Notes under the pieces: generated by a model
Databases searched by the model: none
What the model was told of the DNA's origin: nothing
Seen by the model: the letters and a program-made list of their open reading frames with translations, nothing else
Part shown: positions 1-9,256 of the stretch, one piece after another
How positions within the stretch are numbered: the stretch's first letter is position 1
Layout of the letters: every line of letters begins with the position of its first letter
Program-made: the position numbers and the translations under genes
From: Lentinula raphanica
Lineage: Eukaryota; Basidiomycota; Agaricomycetes; Agaricales; Omphalotaceae
Assembly (NCBI GenBank): GCA_027919835.1
Contig: JANVFP010000015.1
Location: 1-64,000 of the forward strand
Direction of reading: 5' to 3'
DNA: 64,000 nt

Positions 1-162
1 ACCGCGCAACATCGGCCATCAGATATATATAAAGTTGCCAAACGTATCGCCGTAAGAAAATGAGTTGAAAATGCAGAGAATGTGATTGATAAATGGTACT
101 TAGAGAGAGAGGCAAGTACAGTACAAAGGGAGAGTGAGGTACGCTATAGGAGACCTCGCTGT

Positions 163-181
163 TGCGCGGTTTTTCCGCGCA
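163..181. repeat. CCGCGCA hairpin
   Basis: A perfect 7-bp stem (TGCGCGG / CCGCGCA) closes a TTTTT loop. The same CCGCGCA word, extended to CCGCGCAAC, lies at 2-10, and its inverse GTTGCGCGG is at 161-169, so three copies sit within 180 bp. This could be a terminal or subterminal element of the surrounding repeat. Confidence 0.5.
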
Positions 182-191
182 GGCGTGCAAT

Positions 192-1687
192 GATCAGAAA
201 GATCATCTTAGACCGTTGCATAGTATCAATAAGGACTGTAGTGAGCCCGAACTAGCAGTCAAACTTGTATCAGTATAAGCTAGGATACAGATCCTTTGGC
301 AGGATCAGCCATGAATATCCACTTAGAGCTATTGCTCGCACCCTTGGTCGGGGATCCTTCAAGAATGCTGACTACTGGTACGAGCACACCAAGGGAATAT
401 CGACTTAGTATCAAGATCTGCCGGATCGGCACAACTGAGTTTGGTACTTGGCTGTGATGACGGAAATTTCACTTGATCTAGCAGATCAGACACGATGAGA
501 ATCTATCCGGACGAGTTACCACACGGAAACCCTACGCAAAGTAGCGGAAACCGTCGGAAACATGATGATCTAGTCTTTCCGTGGCAGAACGGGTGAAACC
601 CGCAGCGGAAACACGCATATGTACAGGTTCTAAACTGGGATATAGCGTATGCTATGTACAGCTTTGACCAGCACTCACGGAAACACGCGGAAACCTACGG
701 AAAACACTTCTGAAGCATTTACCTTCGTTGTCCGCTCCAGAACACCAGGCTATATGCATACCGTTCGAAAGCTACGGACCAGACCTACTTGATCCGCGAG
801 ATCAACCACTGTTATGAGTCTATCTCATAAACCTGGGGAGACCACTACTATTCCGTGGAAGCAAATTCGTCGGAAACACTTGAGCAACACAGGCAGGAGC
901 CACTCTGACGAGTTAGGCACCCTAGCATGTGGAGGCCGCACAGACCATGGTCGGAACTTGCTTGGTCTTCTAGATCTGGCGAAAGTACGACGAAATACGG
1001 ACAAGTTTCATCTTTTTCTCTGTTTTCTTTACTATTTCCTTGCGTGTTGGTATCGTTTCAGTCATAATTTACTATTTAAGTGTATATTATCGGACTCCGT
1101 CCGTAGAAATAGCTAGATCCACTAGATCAAGGACAAATACGGGTATTGGACTTTTCGTAGTGTACTTAAAGACCTGTATCCGCACAAATGAAACAAGTTT
1201 CGCGCCCAGATCTCTCTGAACTGGTAATCCTTTTCATCCATACGTGGGAGTAAAGGCTTCTAAGCCGTACCGGACCTTGCAGATTAAGTGTGTTACTTCA
1301 TCGCGATAAGCCCGACTTTTGAGTGGTTTGACTTGGTGTCTGTCACTTGCTAGTTGAAGGTAGACTCCGTTCCGGAGATACAGAGGACTTGGTCTCAGGT
1401 TGTGCCGAGTGAACGTGCAGAGTTTTGGTGGCTCTGTTCAAGTTGACACGTAGTGATTGGTGATCTGCGTGATCTTCGAGGTTTTACTGAGAATAGTGAT
1501 CAGTACTGCTTCACCCGGGAGCGGAATCGATTGGTCTACCATAACGTCTGGTACCCCGTTGCTTTCCGAGCCTAAAAACCCTTATCCGAGTGGAAGCCGC
1601 TCAAAACAAACCCTTTAGTCCAGATCTTACGACTGGTATATCCGTGTCACTTCGTTCTGCTGACCAGTATTGCTGATCTAAAAGATC
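192..1687. repeat. Seven GATC-N5-GATC motifs
   Basis: The palindromic motif GATC-N5-GATC occurs at 192-204, 415-427, 475-487, 791-803, 1116-1128, 1462-1474 and 1675-1687. The five central bases differ each time (AGAAA, TGCCG, TAGCA, CGCGA, CACTA, TGCGT, TAAAA), but the first is often pyrimidine and the last often purine. By chance such a pair is expected about once in 65 kb. Dispersed copies with fixed spacing look like subterminal protein-binding sites, as transposases of DNA transposons use. The protein is unknown. Confidence 0.7.
534..877 (+). repeat. CGGAAAC motif cluster
   Basis: CGGAAAC occurs in the same orientation at 534, 545, 555, 606, 678, 688 and 871, with near variants such as CGGAAAAC at 698. 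The cluster overlaps the GATC-pair array and may be a second subterminal repeat of the same element. Confidence 0.5.
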
Positions 1688-2369
1688 TTACAAGACTGCG
1701 TTCGACTTGCGATATAAGATAGTGCGGAATCTCTGACAACGCCCCACACCTCGCTATAAATACAATTTGATTGACAAATCCGTGAAGTCGTACTCTGTGT
1801 CCGTGATAAGTGACCTGTCATAAGGCATTATACTAAGAACCGACTTTATACCTCGTTATCGCCAACTATGATCCCTGCGTGCCCTTATCGAAGTCGCCCG
1901 AACTGGTGACCTGCGGCATTCGGCACGCGCTTGGTCGCCCTCGTTTGGAGACCCACTGCGTGGGAATGGTTAGGGGGTCCCTGTGTTCCAACACTACGGC
2001 TGACCCCATATTATTCTGGCAAAATATATCAGGAAAGTGATAAGGATTGTAGTTATTAATAATCAATATATTTATGTCCAGAAAAGGAATATCTTATCCA
2101 TCTAATTCATACAAGGAATAAAGACTTCATTATCAAGCTAATTTTTGGATGATACTACAAAAGAAAATAACATTCTGGACCATGCACAAAAGACCTTAAA
2201 AATCTTGGGAATAATGTGAATTTTTTATGAAGATATGAACTTAAAAACAAATCATCTTTATCTATGTAAAAGACCCAAGAATTGTATAAAGAATTTCGGG
2301 CATAAATGTTATCAAAATTTTTCATGTTTCTCTTACAACAAAGAACATCTTTCTCTTCCGAAAAATAAA

Positions 2370-2575
2370 ATGGGTGATCAATGGGTAATTAATGGGCAAT
2401 CAATGGGTACTCAAGGGGTACTCAATGGGTGCTCAGTGAATGCTCAATGGGTAGTCAATGGGAAATCAATGGGTGCTCAATGGGTAATCACTGGGTGCTC
2501 AATGGGTATGCAATGGGTAATCATTGGATCCTCAATGGGTGCTCAATGGGTACTCAGTGGGTGCTTAGTGGATGC
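2370..2575 (+). repeat. 11-bp minisatellite, left arm
   Basis: About 18-19 tandem units of consensus TCAATGGGTNN, the last two bases varying mostly among GC, AC, AA and AT. Because 11 is not a multiple of three, the spurious open frames across it cycle through three peptide phases. It mirrors the right-arm array of the same foldback element. Confidence 0.85.
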
Positions 2576-2654
2576 TAGTTAGGAGACTGTTATGGGATTT
2601 TCAACACACTCTAGACATGTACTGAATGTTCCCTATAGCTGCCTGATCAGTGGA

Positions 2655-2833
2655 CATTGAACACCCATTGAGCACCCATTGATCACCTATTGAGTGCCCA
2701 TTGAGCACCCATTGAGCACCCATTGATTTCCCATTGACTACCCATTGAGCATTCACTGAGCACCCATTGAGCATCCATTGATCGCCCATTGATTACCCAT
2801 TGATTACCCATTGATTACCCATTGATCACCCAT
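2655..2833 (-). repeat. 11-bp minisatellite, right arm
   Basis: Inverted counterpart of the left array, about 16 units of the same 11-mer read on the minus strand. Unit number and unit variants differ from the left arm, unlike the outer arms, so the arrays have drifted or slipped independently. Confidence 0.85.
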
Positions 2834-3356
2834 TTTATTTTTCGGAAGAGAAAGATGTTCTTTGTTGTAAGAGAAACATGAAAAAATTTGATAACATTTA
2901 TGCCCGAAATTCTTTATACAATTCTTGGGTCTTTTACATAGATAAAGATGATTTGTTTTTAAGTTCATATCTTCATAAAAAATTCACATTATTCCCAAGA
3001 TTTTTAAGGTCTTTTGTGCATGGTCCAGAATGTTATTTTCTTTTGTAGTATCATCCGAAAATTAGCTTGATAATGAAGTCTTTATTCCTTGTATGAATTA
3101 GATGGATAAGATATTCCTTTTCTGGACATAAATATATTGATTATTAATAACTACAATCCTTATCACTTTCCTGATATATTTTGCCAGAATAATATGGGGT
3201 CAGCCGTAGTGCAAATAGGAACAGCCGGAACTAACACCCCCATCTGCAGCGATCTCAACCCGCAAAGAGGAAGGTAGACTGCAGGGGGGATGCAAGCTAA
3301 GGGAGGATACATGTTGGAGATCCAAGCTAGGTTTAGTGGTAAGTTATAGAAGTACT

Positions 3357-4442
3357 TTATTCCTCGTCCTCCTCTTCTTCGAACTCCGAGTCAGGTGCCT
3401 GTCCCACAAAGTCCTTCCAGCTAGAGACCGCATTGTGAATGAATTGAGCTGTAGGAATCACCGTGGTCCAATGGAAGACGAATGCTTTGATGTAAAAGGT
3501 AGCTGAGGCATCAGTGAAAGTAAGAGAGTGAGGGAGAGGGAAGTAAGTAGCCATCGTAGTAAGGAAAGCCGCCCGCATTGGCAGTATATTAGGAATGGAC
3601 AGGCATTGAAGGAGAATATGTTGAGGAGACTCCGGTTGGAGGGGATCCTGGCATGCTCGACAGCATTTGTGATGCTGATGTTGTTCAGGCAAAGGTTTAA
3701 CGGAGGCTGGGGATGCTCAAAAAGTGACAGGTGTGAGATCACCACAAAGAAGTTTTGTTAACATGATACGATGCTCTGGGCAGTGGACCTGTGTGAGATA
3801 GTGGCGAAGGGTGGAAGCAGAGTAGGAAGCCGTGCCATCTTTGTGAGGTTCCCGACGACCCTGCAGAAATGTCAAGCGAGCACTGCTATCAATGAATTGT
3901 TGTAAGGATAGCATAGTACAATGCGAGATCCCTGTTATGAGTACCGAAATGGATTCCGTAGTCAACTCGGGAAGCGGAGGCAGGGAGAGGGAGGATCCTT
4001 GGAGGTGCTGGATTGCCCAATCAAGATCACTAAGCCATGAGTGTTCACCATTTTCACGCAAGCGGCTGCTTTCCTGCAGTGATAGATAAGCGTAATGATC
4101 ATGCTGGAGCTCCAGCAGATAAGAAAGATATCGCAATGCGAGAATTACCCGTCGAGGTCGAATGGGCATTATGCCCGTTTCGGTGAAAAGCGGAGCAATG
4201 ATAGAGTTGCGGGAGAGTCCCAGCATGCGACGAAGGATAAGATGTTGGGCATCCTCAAGGAGAGAGAGTGATGTCTTGTTAGTGTCGATTATGACTTCGC
4301 AGCCATGAGTAAGGTGACAGTCAACGAGAGAGGAATAGAGTTGTTTAGTGATCGCAGGATCTAGGCGTCGGAAACCAACTATCAGGTCACATGCAACAAT
4401 ACCCCGAGAAGCAGTCAGCGCGGGGCTACTACTACAAGCCAA
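3357..4442 (-). pseudogene. LINE C-terminal part with Cys-His knuckle
   Basis: A 241-residue frame (3720-4442) continues the LINE protein, with the block LYSSLVDCHLTHGCEV typical of the post-RT region. An in-frame TGA at 3717-3719 interrupts it. Beyond the stop, the same frame runs on for 111 residues to 3357 and contains a CRAC...HILLQC knuckle typical of LINE C termini (zf-RVT). The two parts are therefore one protein broken by a nonsense codon. The TAA at 3357-3359 is the likely original stop. Confidence 0.75.
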
Positions 4443-4844
4443 GGGTTCCCACGCCCAACCTTTTTGACCGATTAATTCCGTAGCGACCGATTTTGACCGA
4501 TTTCAGTTTCTCAGCACGTGATCCCATTAGACGCTCAACGTCAACTCTCACCGACCAATTTTTGCTCCTTTCCATGAGACACTGCAGTTGATTTGAAGAG
4601 ATATAAGGGCTTCAACATTACTATGCTATACTATGAGCTCACTCAAGTGCTTTTATTTTGAATTTTGAGAGGAATTTACTGAACATAAAGCAGGTCAACT
4701 AAACTTGGTTATAGTATGACCATTTGTCACATCAGGCGCGCGCTTGCGCGCGCCAAAATTACAGATACAATTTTTTCACAGATCCGGGTTGAGCCATTGC
4801 CCCAATACATACATACACTACAGTCTATACATTAGAGTAGATAC
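4443..4844. mobile_element. Approximately 400-bp insertion splitting the LINE frame
   Basis: LINE homology ends in the thumb region near 4850-4990 and resumes at about 4442. The non-coding segment between has no similarity to RT. It carries a GC-rich hairpin (4735-4754) and a direct repeat of the word TTGACCGATT near 4470-4500. The exact ends are uncertain, because the flanking LINE residues cannot be joined unambiguously by eye. It may be a small non-autonomous element. Confidence 0.45.
4735..4754. repeat. GC-rich 9-bp-stem hairpin
   Basis: GGCGCGCGC and GCGCGCGCC form a perfect stem with a TT loop in an AT-rich context inside the sequence that splits the LINE. No neighbouring U-run or gene end gives it a terminator role. 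Confidence 0.75.
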
Positions 4845-6640
4845 CTATCCGAGGCCCAAAAGCTCCAATCTGAGCACATTTTCATTGAGATTTACAAAAT
4901 CTTGAGTAGATAGCCCTCGGCAAATTTGCTTCCGCTCTTTGAGCAAACCCTCGGCAGGTCTGTGGATGCCTGCGGCATCCCAGACCCTCGGTATGACCAA
5001 TTTTTCCAGCGCGGCTTCATGTTTTCTATTATAGTGGGGTGTGAAGAGGGTGCGGCCAGAGGACTGAAAGTGGATTCCGACATAGCGAGAGACATCAAGG
5101 CATGATAGCGCTGCTCCATCCAGGGAGAGGACGGGGCAAGGACCAGTCAATCTGCCAAACACCATAAACCAAGACTTGCCTGCACTCACAGCAAGGTTAC
5201 TCGAGTAACAGTAGGAAGAGAATGTATTGAGATGGTGTTGAATACCATGAGCGGAGCGAGACAATAGGACCATATCGTCTGCATGTTCGAGGTGGGAAAT
5301 GATGACACCCAGTAGGTCCAGGTCATCGGGATCATGCCAGAGATGGAAGGTAGATAGGAAGATATTCCACAGAGTTGGAGAAGAAGGATCACCCATAAGT
5401 ACTCCACTGAGTGCTCGGAAGGACTCGGACAGTTCCCCTTGATGAGCAATGGAGTATGACATCCGAAGGTACAGTTGGCGTAGCCAGTCGAAGTACTCCC
5501 CAGTGAGACCATATTCCGCTAGTCTGTTCCACAGCGAGTTTTGGTTAGTGGAGGGGAAGGCATTGGAAATGTCCACAAATGCTGCAAAGACACAAGAGTT
5601 CGCTGCCTTAGACTTCTCGATCAGTGTCCGCATGATGAAGGCATTATTATTAGTGTGGTAGCCTGCCCGGAACCCATTCTGCGAAGGAGGGAGGATATGA
5701 GCATCCTGGAGAGCCTGCGTAAGTTTCAAGTGCATGAGAAGTGATGCAAATTTGAGAACACAGCTCTCCAGTGCTATCGCTCGGTAGTTAGCAGGATTGG
5801 ATGAATCCTTGCCTGGTTTAGGTACTGCCACTATGATAGCAGAAAGCCACGAAGTAGGAAAGTCCGCCTGTTGAAAAGACTGTTGAAACAGGGGAGCCAG
5901 ACGATCATTGTCAATGGCAAGGATATGAGAGTAGGATATCATGTCAGCCCCTGTTGTATCTGAGTGAGAAGTGCGTTTCAGATAAGCCTTGATAGCTCCG
6001 ACGTCATCTGGTGTGACGGTGGAGTTGAAGCTGACCACCGAGGATGGGGCAGAAGGCAGTGGCAGATGAGAGGCTCGAAGGTTCTCGCGTTCGAGCGCAA
6101 CAATGTCAAATGGAGAGGATGCCGGGTCAGGAGGGTTCATGCGAGGAATGAAAGACTGAGTGAGCTGCTGAATGTTCACTTTGGGAACCAGAGGCATGGG
6201 GTCTCGAAGGTGTTTAAAGTGTTTCCAGAAGGCCGAACCACCCACTCGAGCTGCCTCCTGTATTTCCTTGAGCGCTTCATCCTGCAATGTCCGTTTGTGA
6301 GACCGACCACGATGGGAGGACCCTACGGCAGAGAGAGGGGTAGGGGGATGTGGCAGCGGAGCAGGGGTACGTGGGTCTGGCAGGGCCGTTGACACCTTAG
6401 GAACCAGGGTCTGTGATGGTGAAGAGTGGCGGGGAGGGGCTGCTTTAGAGAGAAAGTCATATTGAGACTCAAGGCCGGGAAGAGGTAAGTGAGCTCCTTC
6501 TCTTGCAAGTTTGTCTGCTGCTTCATTCTGAGCATGGCCTCGATGCGCCCGGACATGTGTGAGCAGAAGATGTACGAACTCAGACGAACTCCCTGGGAAG
6601 AGGCTTTGCAGGAATGAGGGAAAGCTTACGTTTACTTGAC
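4845..6640 (-). pseudogene. LINE RNase H fragment and reverse transcriptase
   Basis: The open frame encodes about 600 residues. Near the start is the RNase H tail (motif VRAHRGHAQNEAADKLA). RT signatures follow: KPGKDSSNPANYR, NGFRAGYHTNNN, motif A FVDISNAF with its Asp, the GVLMGDPSSP block, and motif C as HADD rather than YADD. The two catalytic aspartates of motif C are kept. RNase H lies upstream of RT, the reverse of the order in I-clade LINEs. The last 50 or so residues before the stop probably come from the inserted sequence downstream. The true start is lost with the 5' truncation. Confidence 0.85.
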
Positions 6641-7001
6641 TATCGTCGATCGACGATTTTCCTGACGATTTTCTTGCCAACGATTTTCAACTTGGTCGGA
6701 AGTTTCGACGACTGTGTTCGATAATCTTTACTTATCACCTGAGTGACGAATGCGTAGTCCTAGCAAGCCTTAGTACCACCGCCGGAGACATGGGCATTGG
6801 GAAATCGTGCCCTGTAGTAGTTCCAGTCACGATGACAAGGTCAACTCCCGTGTCTTCAACTTCCCTATCGACGCAATCGACTTACATGGCAAATGTATAT
6901 GAAGAATCAGATTTGACCGTTCGCGGGAGTGAGGGCCATAACTTTGACGAGTGAGAAACTGCAAAAACCTTATGCCATTGGCTAGTATACACTTGAACCT
7001 T
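6641..7001. other. Intergenic, no gene seen
   Basis: Lies between the truncated 5' end of the LINE and the 3' end of the secreted-protein gene. It has several GACGATTTT-like words at 6650-6690 but no coding signal. Confidence 0.5.
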
Positions 7002-7999
7002 TCAAGCACTACTTCGTGTCCCTCGTGTCCGATTGAGCCTACTAAACTTTTCCTTGACTCTCTGTTTCCAACCTGTCTTCGGCGGAGTCGGTTCTTGGAA
7101 CAAGAACACATTGTTTCTGTGCCAGATCCGGTTCCTACTCTTCTTGATACCTACCTCATTCTGTTGCCACTTGAAATCCTGGAGCGAGAACTCGCGGAAG
7201 TCTACATTATTCTATCATATATGTAGTCAGTGCGAAGTAATTGATGTATAAATCTCAAACAACTGACAAAGCCATTCATCCACCACAACTTTCCGGCCTC
7301 GAACCAGGCGAACTTCATCAAACGGTCGTGGCTTCCGTCCTCGGTAGCAGCAAAGCCCCGGAGTTTGATAGCATCTTCTGGTTTCAATGGCGTCGGGGAT
7401 TTATCGAAGACAACCTTATCGAAGTTTATGAGAAGGTCCCAATCTATCAGATCCGTGTTCCCAGATAACTTTGCTTCTAACCAGTATTCTTCTTCTTCTG
7501 TTGTGTACCAGGCTGGTATTCGGCCAGTATCTCGTTGAGTCAGATTGGCGACATGGAAGGACATGTGTTTGGCAGGCCTCTCGGGGCTCCTGGGGATCTC
7601 CTGCTCCCAGGTGTTGTGAGGGAGTAACGGCACGAGCCATGGAAGGAGGATTTCTGCGCTATTTCGTAGGTTGTTGACGGTCTCCACTGAAACCTCTCGA
7701 CTTTTGGACTTCCACCGCCAGAGAATGAGTTCGACCACGAATGACTCGTCTGTGACCACGACTGATTCCTCCGTAACCACAGGCGATTCCAACGGTTCCT
7801 CTGTAGCATGGGTATCAGTGGGTGACGTTGCATCCGCAGACAAAATGCGAGTCGCGGCAGGTGGATTCTGTACAGCAGGTTCTTGTCAGTCACTATCATC
7901 AACATTGGTATCCGGAACACTGACCACTGTATTAATCGGAGTCGCAAAGGCGGATAAGAGGAGACTTAGGTAGAAGAAAGGTGTAATTTTAAGCCTCAT
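7002..7999 (-). CDS. Secreted protein of unknown function (294 aa)
   Basis: I do not recognise the family. Three exons fit: 7999-7925, 7867-7268 and 7211-7002, joined by 57- and 56-nt introns that both use a GTCAGT donor and a CTGAC branch site. The phases close perfectly to 295 codons. The first intron removes an otherwise fatal in-frame TGA. The protein begins with a signal peptide (MRLKITPFFYLSLLLSAFAT), followed by a Thr/Glu/Val-rich acidic stretch (about 35-70). A folded-looking part rich in Trp and acidic residues comes next (about 80-245), and the basic C terminus ends near KFSRLNRTRG. It is probably secreted. No cysteine-rich pattern typical of small effectors is seen. The neighbouring LINE ends about 360 bp downstream. 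Confidence 0.7.
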
Positions 8000-9256
8000 T
8001 GTGCAACGATACTGAGCTGAGCACTGTGCAGTGGTAAATATGTGAGTTCAGGAGGCCAAAAATGCGTTCTCGAGTGAGATTTAACCGGCCAGCGGTGGGG
8101 AATGGAAGATAAAGAGCGATATGTATCCTTGCTTTATATTTGAGAGCAGAATACAGGCAGTGTTCTGCTGATGTGAAAACGCGATTTGAGCTAGCGCCCA
8201 CACATAGTAACAATTATCTTGGATAGAAACCAGCTGCAGTGATATCTCGAGTTGGGTGAGCATGAAGATACTCCTATCGACCGCGACGCAGACTCAGTTA
8301 CATAGATTTACAGGCTGAGCGACGCTTCTCACCTTTTCCAGCATCGTCCTCTATCTCAGCCTTCGATGCCATCTGCGTCCCAAAAGGATGTTTTGATCAA
8401 GAAATGATAAGAGAACGCGGTGGAGTTCAGAGCAGCGTCTAGCAGCGTTGGCGACGGAAGAAAGCGAAGTCTGGAAAAAGTAATTTGACAAACATGAGTA
8501 AACATCCTGTAGACTAGTACTAAGATTGTAAGGTTTTCCCTCTCCTCCTCTCGAATCTTCTCAGGTCTTCTCGTGCAATGCTCATATCAAGGATGCAGGT
8601 ACTCATTTCCTGAGAGAGTGCACTATGTACTGGATCGACCTGTCTCTGGAAGCCTGCTGTAATTCCGACGCAAAACTACCTCAGAGTCATCGCGCTCCGC
8701 GCGCAACCGATTCAAGTTGGAGTTGCTTACAGGCTCTTACAGGTTGCCACAAGTCCGGGAAAGCAGGGAAAACATCTGAAAACATACGTTCCGAATCCAT
8801 AGGCGTCGGTTGATCTACAGACAGGCTGAGACATCCCAAGTTCAAGCTAGTTCAAGACAGCTATTGACAGAAATCTACTTTTTCTCTGTCGTCACTGGTC
8901 AGATAACTTGAAGTAGACCTTCAAGAAACCGAGACTGGGACGAACATTGTTCTGGTGTAGATGTTTCCCAGCGTATTCCAGTGATTCACTCGGTAACGAG
9001 AGCAGGATCGAGAAACGATCCGGAGCTGGGGCTGTACGACTTCCCATCGGTGAGTCCAAAACGGGAGTCTTGTAACAGCTTGTAACTTGTGTTTCCGAGT
9101 TCTGACAATTCTGATCCACTCGCCAATCAGGAAAAACCTTTATCTGTCCATATTCTGGTGTACCTGTCCCTAGATTGCAAAGTAATCTCCTTCTGAACAT
9201 CTCTGTGTAAACACTTTAAAGGGTGTACCGTTGAACGATATGCTGTGTATCCCCAG
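8000..9256. other. Intergenic 1.25 kb, no gene seen
   Basis: Separates divergently transcribed genes (secreted orphan on minus, membrane protein on plus), so both promoters should lie here. The short frames inside lack splice-joined partners, signal peptides or recognisable domains. Confidence 0.5.

Larger units (their letters stand above)
1..1991. other. Gene-free, repeat-derived left edge
   Basis: No open frame here resembles a protein and no splice-compatible chain of exons was found. The stretch is full of short recurring motifs (GATC pairs, CGGAAAC, CCGCGCA), which suggests a decayed or non-autonomous transposon whose left end may lie outside the window. It runs directly into the CACTA-like foldback element at 1992. 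The family was not identified. Confidence 0.55.
1992..3211. mobile_element. CACTA-ended foldback element (non-autonomous)
   Basis: The element starts with CACTACGGCTGACCCC and ends with its exact inverse. It is flanked by a 3-bp direct duplication CAA (1989-1991 and 3212-3214). Both features are the hallmarks of CACTA (En/Spm) DNA transposons. The whole 1.2 kb is a foldback: about 378-bp outer arms (1992-2369 and 2834-3211) match with only a couple of mismatches seen, and the inner part is an 11-bp minisatellite in inverted orientation around a spacer at about 2576-2654. There is no transposase, so it must move in trans. Near-identical arms suggest a recent insertion or arm homogenisation. 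It lies just beyond the 3' end of a LINE. Confidence 0.85.
3357..6640 (-). mobile_element. 5'-truncated, disrupted non-LTR retrotransposon (LINE)
   Basis: Read on the minus strand the order is: the C-terminal end of an RNase H domain, a proline-rich linker, a full reverse transcriptase, the thumb/connection region, and a C-terminal Cys-His knuckle. No endonuclease is present and the RNase H starts in its middle, so the copy is 5'-truncated near 6630, as is usual for LINE insertions. The coding frame is broken by an insertion of about 400 bp (4443-4844) and by an in-frame TGA at 3717-3719. It is probably an inactive copy, although the RT catalytic motifs are intact. No target-site duplication was found by eye. 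Confidence 0.85.

Noticed and set aside
814..1116. 100-aa plus-strand frame in the left repeat region
   Set aside because: Lies across the motif arrays; no domain, signal peptide or splice partner.
2235..2582. 115-aa plus-strand open frame
   Set aside because: It runs through the 11-bp minisatellite of the foldback element; the peptide is a by-product of the repeat.
2601..2789. 62-aa minus-strand open frame
   Set aside because: Mirror image of the same minisatellite; not a gene.
2370..2833. Regular short repeats as a CRISPR array
   Set aside because: Units are contiguous 11-mers without spacers, in a eukaryotic genome.
4735..4754. GC hairpin as a transcription terminator
   Set aside because: Eukaryotic context, no U-run and no gene ending there; treated as part of a repeat.
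7868..7924. Apparent in-frame TGA after the signal peptide of the secreted orphan
   Set aside because: A 57-nt intron with GTCAGT donor, CTGAC branch and TACAG acceptor removes it.
8892..9200. 102-aa minus-strand frame
   Set aside because: No recognisable domain, and no joining exons; probably part of the divergent promoter region.
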